This document shows positions 25,154 through 33,219 of a DNA stretch of 64,000 nt, in pieces (position 1 is the first letter of the stretch; every line of letters starts with the position of its first letter). The stretch is from Arthrobacter sp. NicSoilB8 (GTDB taxonomy: Bacteria > Actinomycetota > Actinomycetes > Actinomycetales > Micrococcaceae). A program made the position numbers and the translations under genes. The stretch is from positions 682,001 through 746,000 of the forward strand of contig NZ_AP024655.1 of assembly GCF_019977355.1 (NCBI RefSeq). The letters run 5' to 3'. The notes beneath the pieces are model-generated. The model made no database searches. It was not told the origin of the DNA and was given only the letters and a program-made list of their open reading frames with translations.

Positions 25154-26709
25154 GCACGGAAACCTCAGCGGCTGGCACTGCCCCGGCACCCGTGGTGACG
25201 AACAGCAGTGCAGTGCCCGGCGGCCTGTTCGCCGGCAGTGTCTTTGTCGCTATCGACATCGGCGCCTCCTCGGGCCGGGTCATCCTGGGCAGGGTTACGG
25301 GCGGCCCCGGTGGGAAGAGCGCCGGGCTGGAGACGGTGCACCGCTTCCCCAACGGGGTCAAGGAGTTCGACGGCGGCCTCCGCTGGGACTTCGACGCGTT
25401 GTTCGCCGAGGTCCTCACGGGGCTGGCGGCCGCCGCTACGGCGGCCGCGGCCCGCGGGGAGAGTATCGCCAGCATCGGGATCGACACCTGGGCCGTGGAC
25501 TACGGCCTGGTCAACGCCGCCGGCGGCCTCGTCGCGGCGCCCTTCAGCTACCGCGATGACCGCAGCCGTGCCGCGGTCGCCCGGGTTCACCAGCTCCTCG
25601 ACCCGGCCCGGCTCTACGCCACCACGGGGCTGCAGTTCCTGCCGTTCAACACGATTTACCAGCTCGCCACCGAGCCCCGCCTGGACGGGCTGCAGGCGCT
25701 GCTCATCCCGGACCTCATCGGGTTCCTGCTGACGGGCCGGCGCCGCACCGAGGCCACCAACGCCTCCACCACCGGGCTCTTCGACGCCGTCGCGGGGGAG
25801 TGGGCCACCGAGTTCCTGGCCGCCCTGGACCTGCCGAAGGACCTGTTCCCGCCGCTGATCCAGCCCGGCGAAACGGTCGGCACCCTCCGACAAGACATCG
25901 CCGAACGCGTGGGCCTGCCCGAAAGCACCCCCGTGGTGGCCGTGGGCTCGCACGACACCGCCTCGGCCGTCGCCGCCGTGCCCGCAGGCGCCGGAGGCGA
26001 TGAGGAGAAATTCGCCTACATCTCCTCGGGCACCTGGTCGCTGGTCGGCGTCGAACTGTCCCACCCGGTCCTGACCGAGGCCAGCCGTGCCGCGAACTTC
26101 ACCAACGAACGCGGCGTGGACGGCACCATCAGGTACCTGCGCAACGTCGGCGGCCTCTGGCTGCTGAGCGAGTGCCAGCGCACCTGGGCGGGGGAGGGTT
26201 ACCGGCCCGGGCTCGAGGAACTGCTCGACGCCGCCGCAGCGCTTCCTGCCGGCGGCCCGCTCATCAACGCCGACGACTCCTACTTCATCGCCCCCGACAA
26301 CATGCCCGACCGCATCCGGGCCGCGGTCCGCAACACCGGCGCGGTCCTCCCGGAGCATCCCGCGCACATCGTGCGCTGCATCCTGGACAGCCTCGCCGCC
26401 GGCTACGCCCGGACCATCTCCGACGCCGAAAGGCTCGCGGACCTGAGCACCGACGTCGTGCACATTGTGGGCGGCGGATCCCAAAACCGGCTCCTCTGCC
26501 AGCTCACCGCCGACGCCACCGGCAAACCCGTCCTGGCCGGCCCCGTCGAAGCCACGGCGCTGGGCAACGTCCTGGTCCAGGCCCGCGCCGCCGGCGTGCT
26601 CGGCGGCGGCCTGGACGAGCTGCGCGCCGTCGTGCGCGCCTCCGGCCAGCCGGCCGAATACGCGCCGAGCCGCCGTGCGGAACATCAGAGGGCCGGAGGT
26701 GCCCTGTGA
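25150..26709 (+). CDS. rhaB: Rhamnulokinase (FGGY family)
   Basis: 519 residues; phosphorylates L-rhamnulose to the 1-phosphate using ATP. After an Ala/Pro-rich N-terminal extension of about 30 residues comes the FGGY first lobe, FVAIDIGASSGRVILGRV. GIDTWAVDYGLV holds the catalytic Asp; the second lobe contains YISSGTWSLVGVE and the ATP site HIVGGGSQNRLLCQ. The extension is unusual; an internal start would remove it, but the ATGA overlap with rhaEW supports the annotated start. Stop overlaps the lutA GTG. Confidence 0.92.
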   Translation: MSTETSAAGTAPAPVVTNSSAVPGGLFAGSVFVAIDIGASSGRVILGRVTGGPGGKSAGLETVHRFPNGVKEFDGGLRWDFDALFAEVLTGLAAAATAAAARGESIASIGIDTWAVDYGLVNAAGGLVAAPFSYRDDRSRAAVARVHQLLDPARLYATTGLQFLPFNTIYQLATEPRLDGLQALLIPDLIGFLLTGRRRTEATNASTTGLFDAVAGEWATEFLAALDLPKDLFPPLIQPGETVGTLRQDIAERVGLPESTPVVAVGSHDTASAVAAVPAGAGGDEEKFAYISSGTWSLVGVELSHPVLTEASRAANFTNERGVDGTIRYLRNVGGLWLLSECQRTWAGEGYRPGLEELLDAAAALPAGGPLINADDSYFIAPDNMPDRIRAAVRNTGAVLPEHPAHIVRCILDSLAAGYARTISDAERLADLSTDVVHIVGGGSQNRLLCQLTADATGKPVLAGPVEATALGNVLVQARAAGVLGGGLDELRAVVRASGQPAEYAPSRRAEHQRAGGAL

Positions 26710-27509
26710 GGATCGCGCTCTTCGCCACGTGCATCGTGGACGCCATGTACCCGGGCACGGCGCGCGCCACCGTGGCCATCCTGGAACGGCTCGGCCATGA
26801 GGTCATCTTCCCTTCCGGGCAGGCGTGCTGCGGGCAGATGCACGTCAACAGCGGCTACTTCAAGGAGGCGCTGCCGGTTGTCGCCAACCACGTGAAGGCT
26901 TTCGAGGCGGAGGAGTACGACGTCGCCGTCGCACCGTCCGGCTCCTGTGTCGCCTCCGTGAAGCATCAGCACCCCATGGTCGCCCGCCGCTGCGGAGACT
27001 CCGGGCTGGAGGCCCGGGCGGCCGGCGTCGGAGATAAAACCTATGAGCTGTCCCAGCTCCTGGTGGACGTCCTGGGCGTCACGGATGCCGCGGCGCAGCT
27101 GGGATCCTACTTCCCGCACCGGATCACCTACCACCCGAGCTGCCACGGCATGCGGCTGCTGCGGCTCGGCGACCGGCAGCTGGACCTGCTGCGCTCGGTG
27201 GCAGGCATCGAGCTGGCCGAGCTGCCCGAGGCCGAGCAGTGCTGCGGCTTCGGCGGCACCTTCTCGATGAAGAACGCGGACGTGTCCTCGGCGATGCTCG
27301 AGGACAAGACCGCCAACATCTGCGGCACCGGCGCCAGCCTCTGCACTGGCGGCGACGCGTCCTGCCTGATGCATATCGGCGGCGGCCTGTCCCGGCAGGG
27401 CAGCGGCGTCACCACGATGCACTTCGCCGAGATCCTGGCCAGCACTCTCGAGCATCCCGCCGCCGTCACCGGCGACGTCCGCCTCACCACCGGAAGGACC
27501 GCACGATGA
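26706..27509 (+). CDS. lutA: L-lactate oxidation complex subunit LutA
   Basis: 267 residues, GTG start within the rhaB stop (GTGA). CCG-domain protein: two cysteine-rich CCG motifs, ACCGQMH near residue 40 and QCCGFGGTFS near 180, with CHGM preceding the second. Such domains bind Fe-S clusters and occur in LutA/LldE of the LutABC L-lactate dehydrogenase. Placing lutABC at the end of a rhamnose operon supplies the step from L-lactate to pyruvate. Overlaps lutB by 4 bases. Confidence 0.92.
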   Translation: MRIALFATCIVDAMYPGTARATVAILERLGHEVIFPSGQACCGQMHVNSGYFKEALPVVANHVKAFEAEEYDVAVAPSGSCVASVKHQHPMVARRCGDSGLEARAAGVGDKTYELSQLLVDVLGVTDAAAQLGSYFPHRITYHPSCHGMRLLRLGDRQLDLLRSVAGIELAELPEAEQCCGFGGTFSMKNADVSSAMLEDKTANICGTGASLCTGGDASCLMHIGGGLSRQGSGVTTMHFAEILASTLEHPAAVTGDVRLTTGRTAR

Positions 27510-29086
27510 GCGGCACATTCCTGGGGATGCCGTCCCTGCCCGTCTTCGGCATCGGCAACCTGCACGAACACGAGCCCTTCCCCAAAGCCGCCCGCCGCGA
27601 ACTCGGCAACACCCAGCTGCGGGCCAACCTCGGCCACGCCACCCGGACCATCCGGGACAAGCGGCTGGCTGTCGTGTCCGAACTCCCCGACTGGGAGGAG
27701 CTGCGCGACGCCGGCCGGGCGATCAAGGAATCCGTCATGGCCCGGCTGCCGGAGCTGCTGGAGCAGTTCGAGGCGAACTTCACCGCCCGCGGCGGGACCA
27801 TCCACTGGGCCCGCGACGCCGGCGAGGCCAACGCGATTGTCGCCGACCTCATCCGGGAGCAGGGCGCCGACGAGGTGGTCAAGGTCAAGTCCATGGCCAC
27901 CCAGGAAATCGGCCTCAACGAGTACCTCGAGGAACAGGGGATCGCGGCGTTCGAGACCGACCTCGCCGAGCTCATCGTCCAGCTGGACCACGACAAACCC
28001 AGCCACATCCTGGTCCCGGCCATCCACAAAAACCGCAGCCAGGTCCGGGACATCTTCCTGCGCGAAATGGAGGGCGTCGATCCGGAGCTGACCAACGAAC
28101 CGGCCCGCCTCGCCGCCGCCGCCCGGGCCCACCTGCGCCGCAAATTCCTCAGCGCCAAGGTGGCCGTGTCCGGCGCGAACTTCGCCCTCGCCGACTCCGG
28201 CACGCTCGCCGTCGTCGAATCCGAGGGCAACGGGCGCATGTGCCTGACGCTCCCGGAAACCCTCATCACCGTCATGGGCGTGGAGAAGCTGCTGCCGGCC
28301 TGGGAGGACCTTGAGGTGTTCATGCAGCTGCTCCCGCGGTCCTCCACCGGCGAGCGGATGAACCCCTACACCTCGCTGTGGACCGGTGTCACGCCCGACG
28401 ACGGGCCGCAGAACGTCCACCTGGTCCTGCTGGACAACGGGCGCAGCGCCGCCCTGGCCGACGAAATGGGCCGCTCCGCCCTGCACTGCATCCGCTGCAG
28501 CGCCTGCATGAACGTCTGCCCCGTCTACGAACGCACCGGCGGGCATGCCTACGGCTCCACCTACCCGGGACCGATCGGCGCCATCCTCTCCCCGCTGCTG
28601 ACCGGGATCACGGCGGAGGAAAACAACTCCCTGCCCTACGCCTCATCCCTGTGCGGGGCCTGCTACGACGCCTGCCCGGTGAAGATCAACATCCCGGACA
28701 TCCTGGTGCACCTGCGCGGCGAGGACGTGGACAGCAAACGCGGCAAGAAGAAACTGCCCAGCCAGATGGACCTCGGCATGAAGGCGGCCTCCTGGGCGCT
28801 GTCCTCCGGCAAGCACCTTGGGCTGGTCGAGAAGGCACTGCCGCTGGGCCGGCTCGCCGCCGGACCGGATAAGAAAATCACCAAACTGCCCGGCATCGCC
28901 GCCGGCTGGACCCAAAGCCGCGACATCCCCGCCCCGCCGGCGCAGTCCTTCCGGCAATGGTGGGACAAGGAACACCAGGCCCCGGCCGCCCCGGCGGACG
29001 CAACCGGCCCCGAAGCCCCCGGCGCCGGGGCCCCCGGCACTATAGAGACCAGCAACGGATCCACCGGCCCGAAGGAGAACCCGTGA
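27506..29086 (+). CDS. lutB: L-lactate oxidation iron-sulfur protein LutB
   Basis: 526 residues. An N-terminal LUD domain (about 60-290) is followed by a ferredoxin-type region with two clusters: CIRCSACMNVCPVYERTGG and CGACYDACPVKINIP, that is CxxCxxCxxxCP plus a second matching set. A Pro/Ala-rich tail ends the protein, somewhat longer than usual. It transfers electrons from lactate within LutABC. ATG at 27506 overlaps the lutA stop; its own stop overlaps the lutC GTG. Confidence 0.93.
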   Translation: MSGTFLGMPSLPVFGIGNLHEHEPFPKAARRELGNTQLRANLGHATRTIRDKRLAVVSELPDWEELRDAGRAIKESVMARLPELLEQFEANFTARGGTIHWARDAGEANAIVADLIREQGADEVVKVKSMATQEIGLNEYLEEQGIAAFETDLAELIVQLDHDKPSHILVPAIHKNRSQVRDIFLREMEGVDPELTNEPARLAAAARAHLRRKFLSAKVAVSGANFALADSGTLAVVESEGNGRMCLTLPETLITVMGVEKLLPAWEDLEVFMQLLPRSSTGERMNPYTSLWTGVTPDDGPQNVHLVLLDNGRSAALADEMGRSALHCIRCSACMNVCPVYERTGGHAYGSTYPGPIGAILSPLLTGITAEENNSLPYASSLCGACYDACPVKINIPDILVHLRGEDVDSKRGKKKLPSQMDLGMKAASWALSSGKHLGLVEKALPLGRLAAGPDKKITKLPGIAAGWTQSRDIPAPPAQSFRQWWDKEHQAPAAPADATGPEAPGAGAPGTIETSNGSTGPKENP

Positions 29087-29724
29087 ACGCGCGCGCAGAA
29101 ATACTCGACCGGATCCGCTCCGCCCTCCGGGACGCCCCGGCCGTACCCGAAGTGCCGCGGGATTACCGGCGCTCCGCCGAACATGGCCAGGAAGAACTCA
29201 TCGAGCTGCTGACGGACCGGCTCCTGGACTACAAGGCGAACGTCTTCGTCGAGGACGCTGCCGCAGTGCCGCAGCGCCTCGCCGCGCTGCTCGAAGGCAC
29301 CGTCCGCTACGCCGTCCCGCACGGCCTGGACCAGGCGCTGTTCGCGGCGGCGGACGTCCACGACGGCGGGCCGGCCCGCCGCGTCACCGACGCCCCCGGG
29401 CACCGGCTGGGCGTCGGGGAACTGGACGCGGTGGACGCCGTCGTCACCGGCAGCGCCGTCGCGGTCGCCGAAACCGGCACCATCATCCTCGATGCCGGCC
29501 CGGACCAGGGCCGCCGGGTCATCAGCCTCGTCCCGGACCGGCACATCTGCCTCGTCCGGGCCGGAGACATCACCGCCATCCTGCCCGAGGCCCTCCGCCG
29601 GCTCGACGGCACCCGCCCGCAGACCTGGATCAGCGGCCCCAGCGCCACGAGCGACATCGAACTCGAACGCGTCGAAGGGGTCCACGGCCCGCGGACCCTG
29701 GATGTCGTGATCGTGCGCGAATAG
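29083..29724 (+). CDS. lutC: L-lactate oxidation subunit LutC
   Basis: 213 residues, LUD-domain protein. Features: MNARAEILDRIRSAL N-terminal helix; AVAETGTIILDAGPDQGRR, the LUD nucleotide-like loop; and ISGPSATSDIELERVEGVHGP, the most conserved LutC segment. GTG start overlaps the lutB stop (GTGA). It is the last gene of a seven-gene run from rhaM in which nearly every junction overlaps. Confidence 0.92.
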   Translation: MNARAEILDRIRSALRDAPAVPEVPRDYRRSAEHGQEELIELLTDRLLDYKANVFVEDAAAVPQRLAALLEGTVRYAVPHGLDQALFAAADVHDGGPARRVTDAPGHRLGVGELDAVDAVVTGSAVAVAETGTIILDAGPDQGRRVISLVPDRHICLVRAGDITAILPEALRRLDGTRPQTWISGPSATSDIELERVEGVHGPRTLDVVIVRE

Positions 29725-29891
29725 GGCGGGACGCCGGCCGGAGTCATTCCGGGGCCGCCAGGCGCGCTTGGGGGCGGCGCCCTCATGGGGGGCAGGCGCC
29801 CTCAGCCCGTCCCGTGTAGCATTTGGCTCGCCCGTAGATTCGCGGGCACCGGCCGCTAAGGCGGCGCAGCTGTCTGGAGGCGCGTTTCACC

Positions 29892-30899
29892 GTGGCATTT
29901 GACCGCTCCCGGCTCGTATCAGTGCTGCTCTGGTCCCTGCTCGTGGTGTCCCTCCTGCTGGTGCTGGCGCCGGTCTCTCCGCCACGGGCCTCTTCGCCGC
30001 AGGGGGATCCGCCGCCGGTTCCTTCACCGCCGGCGTCTCTGCCGCCGGAAACGGCAGCGCCGTCGCCTCCGGCGCCCACCCGCAAGGTCACTGAAATGCA
30101 TGTTTTCCTGGCCGTCGGACAGTCGAACATGTCCGGGCGCGGCCTTCCCTCCGGTGGCTCGTATGACCGGACCGACCCGCGCATCTTCCAGTACGGCGCG
30201 AAGAACCGGACGTTCCGCCCCGCGACCGTCCCCTTGGACATGCATGACTTGGCGACCGGGATCTCCCCGGCAACAACCTTTGCCCGCGAGTACCTGAAGA
30301 CCCAGCAGCCCAACGTCAGTGTGCTCATCATTCCTGCGGCCCACGGCGCCACTTTGTTCAGCTCAGCGCTCGACAAACTGACGTGGTCCGTCGGTGTGGC
30401 GGTCGACCCGCGATTCGACCTCCCGGCCCTCGCCGTCACCCAGACTAGGGAGGGCATGGCCGCGGCGAAGGCAGCCGGCTACAGTGTGGCGCTCAAAGGC
30501 GTCCTGTGGCATCAGGGCGAAGGCAATTCGTCCATATCCGCTGCGTCCTACGCGGCGGAGCTTGATGAACTGATCGGGTTCTTTCGTTCGCGTTTCGCCT
30601 CGCCGAGACTCCCCTTTGTGGCCGGTGGCCTGTCGCCGGAGGGTATCGCCGCCACTCCGGGGCTGGCCAACATCGACAAGGCCCAGCGCGAAACCCCATC
30701 CAGGGTCGCTTTCACCGGCTTTGCCAAAGCCATGGCCGGCGGCGTCAACCAAGGCGACAAGACCCACTTCTCCCGGGTCGGTGTTGAGTTCTTCGGGAAG
30801 TCGTATCTGTCCGCGTACCGGCAGGCGGTCGGGAATTCCCGCCAGCTGTTGACCCCGATCACCCAGAGGATACTCATGGACTTCTCAGCGGAGAGATGA
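29892..30899 (+). CDS. Secreted SGNH-type esterase (SASA domain), membrane-anchored
   Basis: 335 residues from a GTG at 29892 after GGAGG. N-terminal signal/anchor helix (about 6-26), then a Pro/Ser/Ala-rich spacer (27-66) and a sialate-O-acetylesterase-like domain: FLAVGQSNMSGRG carries the nucleophile Ser, VLWHQGEGNSS is the third block, and DKTHFSRVG supplies the catalytic Asp/His. Such enzymes (carbohydrate esterase family 6-like) remove acetyl groups from sugars or xylan. Proximity to the rhamnoside genes suggests deacetylation of plant polysaccharides outside the cell; this is inference. The next small gene overlaps it by 4 bases. Confidence 0.82.
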   Translation: MAFDRSRLVSVLLWSLLVVSLLLVLAPVSPPRASSPQGDPPPVPSPPASLPPETAAPSPPAPTRKVTEMHVFLAVGQSNMSGRGLPSGGSYDRTDPRIFQYGAKNRTFRPATVPLDMHDLATGISPATTFAREYLKTQQPNVSVLIIPAAHGATLFSSALDKLTWSVGVAVDPRFDLPALAVTQTREGMAAAKAAGYSVALKGVLWHQGEGNSSISAASYAAELDELIGFFRSRFASPRLPFVAGGLSPEGIAATPGLANIDKAQRETPSRVAFTGFAKAMAGGVNQGDKTHFSRVGVEFFGKSYLSAYRQAVGNSRQLLTPITQRILMDFSAER

Positions 30900-31177
30900 A
30901 CCATGGAAGCATGTACTTAGTCGATCCCAGAGCCTATGCACAGCGCTTGATGCACCCTGGCGCTTGGTTCCGCGGGGCGATCCGCCGCCACGCGACCGGC
31001 CGGGACCAGCAGGCCAGGCACTCCCGGCTGGACTATCTCGAGGCCGGCATGACGGGAACACTGGGCACGGCTTATGCGCGGCGTCGAGCCGTGGAAATCG
31101 AGCGGGACTTCCGGAACGGCGACATTTCCTACGAGGACGCGTGCCTGGAATTGGAGCAACTCGACGGGGAGCCTTGA
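30896..31177 (+). CDS. Hypothetical protein, 93 aa
   Basis: Begins at the ATG overlapping the esterase stop (ATGA); an internal ATG at 30911 is an alternative. Basic N-terminal half (YAQRLMHPGAWFRGAIRRHATGRDQQARHSR) and an acidic helical C-terminal half (ERDFRNGDISYEDACLELEQLDGEP) reminiscent of the short SHOCT-like or DUF1707-type helical modules that begin FRNGDIS. No membrane segment. Coupling to the esterase suggests co-expression. A terminator follows at 31214. Confidence 0.55.
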   Translation: MNHGSMYLVDPRAYAQRLMHPGAWFRGAIRRHATGRDQQARHSRLDYLEAGMTGTLGTAYARRRAVEIERDFRNGDISYEDACLELEQLDGEP

Positions 31178-31213
31178 GCAGGGCCTGAACACACCGGAGC
31201 CGCCAATGCGGAA

Positions 31214-31246
31214 AACCCCCGTAGGTCGTTGCGACTGACGGGGGTT
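31214..31246. terminator. Hairpin terminator after the esterase operon
   Basis: AACCCCCGT pairs with ACGGGGGTT, with an inner GTCG/CGAC pairing. It separates the esterase operon from the mobile-element relic. Confidence 0.75.
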
Positions 31247-31262
31247 CCCTGCCGTACAGAGA

Positions 31263-31421
31263 TTAGCGGACGACGTATGTCCTGCTGACCTTGAAGATCA
31301 TCGGGTCCGCCTCGGTGTTATGGACGCGGACGACCCACTTGGTTCCTTTGGGCCCCCACATGGCGTGGGTGGCGGTCCACCCGCCGGCAACGTAGGTGCC
31401 GTCAACGGCGCCCCCACGCAT
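31263..31421 (-). pseudogene. Possible 52-aa gene remnant next to the att relic
   Basis: From ATG 31421 to a stop at 31263 the frame reads like the C-terminal part of a beta-rich protein (GGWTATHAMWGPKGTKWVVRVHN...FKVSRTYVVR). The same frame is open further upstream to 31700, but that part crosses the hairpin and tRNA-like repeat, so a single 145-residue gene is unlikely. No family recognised. Confidence 0.3.
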
Positions 31422-31516
31422 GAGTATAGCCACAACAGCCCCACAGGCATCAAGAGTTTTGGTGCGTCTGCCGGTCCGGCCCCGCCGAGAACAGAGAGCC
31501 GCGGCGGGCGAAGCAA

Positions 31517-31559
31517 AAGGCACCTGATTTCCTTCCAAACAAAGAAATTCAGGGGCCTT
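31517..31559 (-). terminator. Displaced tRNA-Ser terminator relic
   Basis: On the minus strand AAGGCCCCTGAATTTC pairs with GAAATCAGGTGCCTT, followed by TTGCTT. Order and flanks match the hairpin downstream of the real tRNA-Ser (32955-32997), whose minus-strand version also ends GCCTTTTGCTT. Confidence 0.6.
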
Positions 31560-31567
31560 GCTATTTG

Positions 31568-31585
31568 GCGGTGACGGTGGGATTT
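31568..31585. repeat. att-like direct repeat, displaced copy of tRNA-Ser 3' end
   Basis: GCGGTGACGGTGGGATTT, 18 bases identical to 33005-33022, which includes the last 16 bases of the tRNA-Ser gene. Together with the adjacent hairpin it looks like the original tRNA 3' end pushed outwards by integration. Confidence 0.7.
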
Positions 31586-31859
31586 CTCCAGCGCCTGAGA
31601 TGGCGGGCAGGGTCCCTGAATTTAGGCAAAGTTCATCACTTTGTTTGATGACCACAGTGGACGGCTCAACTCGCCTGATGAAGTCGCTTGGCGAAGACAA
31701 CTTGGATTCGGGTCACGGAGGGCTGCGGCCTTGAGCCCGCACTGATGATCATCAGGCGCGAGCTAGCAGCCATCGTGGGAGGGGCGATCAGATTGGCCGT
31801 GCTTACCCCGAGCTTCTCTAGGGGTATGGCCGCCTAGTTCGCCATAGGTGGGCAGACGA

Positions 31860-32063
31860 CTACAAGCGCCGGTGGGACCCGCCAGAGGATCGGTGACGCA
31901 TCCCTACTTCATCGGATCGCTTGTCCTCGGCCCGGTCGCGGTAGTACAGGAAGGTAAGGAAGGCCGCCATCAGGATGATCGCAGCCACGCCTATTCCTGC
32001 GATCAACAAAAGTACATCCCCGGAAACCTCGGGCGTGTCTAGGGACGCCATTGGGCTCATCAT
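31860..32063 (-). CDS. Possible small membrane protein, 67 aa
   Basis: One strong transmembrane segment (about residues 15-41, LLLIAGIGVAAIILMAAFLTFLYYR) followed by a charged tail, a credible topology for a small membrane protein. However there is no convincing ribosome site before the ATG pair at 32058-32063, and the surrounding region is decayed. Function unknown. Confidence 0.4.
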   Translation of the reverse strand: MMSPMASLDTPEVSGDVLLLIAGIGVAAIILMAAFLTFLYYRDRAEDKRSDEVGMRHRSSGGSHRRL

Positions 32064-32231
32064 TTAATGCAACGCTGAGCCCTCTCAGGGCACAAGCTGT
32101 TTCTGATGGGGGCTTTGCTTACGGGGCAGGAATCCCGGCACACGGTTCCCCCGCTGGATGTGGCGTAGGTGTCCGGGGCACCGCCGATACTCCTCAATAT
32201 CCCAGTCAGAATCGGTCACGCGCCCCACGCC

Positions 32232-32940
32232 TATCTTCACCAGGCGTCGAAACATAGCTTGCCTAGGAAGGCCAAGAAGCCCATATCTACCTGAGTCACG
32301 AATAAGTGCATCTGATGGCCTCAGAGTCGAAATATCCGGCGTTGGTTTTGGTGCTCGCATATTCCGGGTTTCGGTGGGGCGAAGCAACCGGACTGCGCGT
32401 CAAGGATCTGGACATGCTCAAGCGGCGATTCCTGGTCACGGAGAACGCCGTCGAAGTGGGGACTCAAATCGTGGCGGGCACCCCGAAGAACCACAAGCGC
32501 CGCTCCAAGCCGTTCCCGAAGTTCCTGGCCGACCTGCTGGCACAACAATGCGAGGGCAAGCATCGCGACGATCTTGTATTTGCTGGGGAGGATGGCGGCT
32601 ATCGGCGCTCTGCACGAGTCTTGTATTTGCTGGGGAGGATGGCGGCTATCGGCGCTCTGCGCGAGTCCACGAAGACAACATCAGCTGGTTCGCGGGTGCT
32701 GTGAAGCGCTCTGGAATCCCTCGGATCACGCCTCATGACTTGCGGCACTCCGCAGCCAGCTTCGCCGTGTCGGCTGGCGCCAATGTAAAAGCGGTTCAGA
32801 AGATGCTGGGACACGGCAGCGCCGCCATGACCCTGGACGTCTACGCGGTCCTCTTCGATGACGACTTGGACTCAGTAGCGGACGCCCTAGATAACGCAGT
32901 CTCACGTTCCGATGTTGTCAAAATGTTGCCATGGAGGGTC
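32232..32940 (+). pseudogene. Broken tyrosine recombinase (integrase), catalytic domain only
   Basis: Reads as the catalytic half of a phage/ICE-type integrase: KHSLPRKAKKP linker, then YLSHE-stop-VHLMASESKYP, catalytic Arg in YSGFRWGEATGL, HDLRHSAAS with the HxxR pair, and GHGSAAMTLDVYA with the nucleophile Tyr. Damage seen: a frame change near 32280, a TAA at 32303 where relatives have Gln, and a 47-bp tandem duplication (32573-32666) that shifts frame. Removing one copy joins DDLVFAGEDGGYRRSARV to HEDNISWFAGAVKRSG cleanly. The N-terminal core-binding domain is missing. The final frame runs through the tRNA terminator to a stop at 33024. Confidence 0.85.
32573..32666. repeat. 47-bp tandem duplication inside the integrase relic
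   Basis: Copies at 32573-32619 and 32620-32666 are identical except for one base (CACGAGT versus CGCGAGT). 47 is not a multiple of three, so it breaks the reading frame. Confidence 0.92.
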
Positions 32941-32954
32941 ATCTACACAAAGCA

Positions 32955-32997
32955 AAAGGCCCTGCTTCCCTTTATTTACAAGGGAAGCAGGGCCTTT
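32955..32997. terminator. Strong bidirectional terminator after tRNA-Ser
   Basis: AAAGGCCCTGCTTCCCTT pairs perfectly over 18 bases with AAGGGAAGCAGGGCCTTT around a 7-base loop. On the minus strand (tRNA direction) it is followed by TTGCTTTG. Confidence 0.88.
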
Positions 32998-33004
32998 CTC
33001 ATTC

Positions 33005-33022
33005 GCGGTGACGGTGGGATTT
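33005..33022. repeat. att-like direct repeat within tRNA-Ser 3' end
   Basis: GCGGTGACGGTGGGATTT, identical to 31568-31585; covers the 3' acceptor and T-arm side of the tRNA gene. Confidence 0.7.
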
Positions 33023-33092
33023 GAACCCACGTTGGCTTTGACACCAAACAACATTTCGAGTGTTGCACCTTCGGCCGCTCGGACACGTCACC
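33007..33092 (-). tRNA. tRNA-Ser (CGA anticodon)
   Basis: 86 nt. Acceptor arms GGTGACG and CGTCACC pair; anticodon stem CAACA/TGTTG encloses loop CTCGAAA with anticodon CGA (reads UCG); a long class II variable arm and T-arm GTGGG-TTCAAAT-CCCAC follow. CCA is not encoded. Confidence 0.95.
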
Positions 33093-33219
33093 AACCTGAC
33101 TAGGGTACCGGAGCAAGGCGCCCATCCACAAAACGAGCCGCAGCGGCCGTCCCAGAACGCCGCGCCGGAGGCCGTCACCCTTCCCCGCGAACAGTGAGGG
33201 CATTAGATTCGTAAGCACA

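Larger units (their letters stand above)
31586..33004. mobile_element. Eroded tRNA-Ser-associated integrative element
   Basis: About 1.4 kb bounded by the 18-bp direct repeats, with a lower and more mixed GC content than its neighbours. It contains only a broken tyrosine integrase (right end, adjacent to the tRNA 3' end as usual for such elements) and one possible small membrane protein. Between 31586 and 31859, and between 32064 and 32231, I see no supported gene. Confidence 0.6.

Noticed and set aside
22781..25189. Minus-strand frame of about 800 codons opposite rhaI/rhaEW
   Set aside because: Antisense to well-recognised enzymes, low-complexity composition (Gly, Val, His), no motif.
31263..31700. 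Single 145-residue gene on the minus strand
   Set aside because: It crosses the displaced tRNA end and its hairpin, so only the last 50 or so codons could be a gene remnant.
31738..31840. 30-codon plus-strand frame in the element
   Set aside because: No ribosome site, short and without recognisable features.
32085..32387. Minus-strand 100-codon frame in the element
   Set aside because: Antisense to the integrase linker, no ribosome site, no family likeness.
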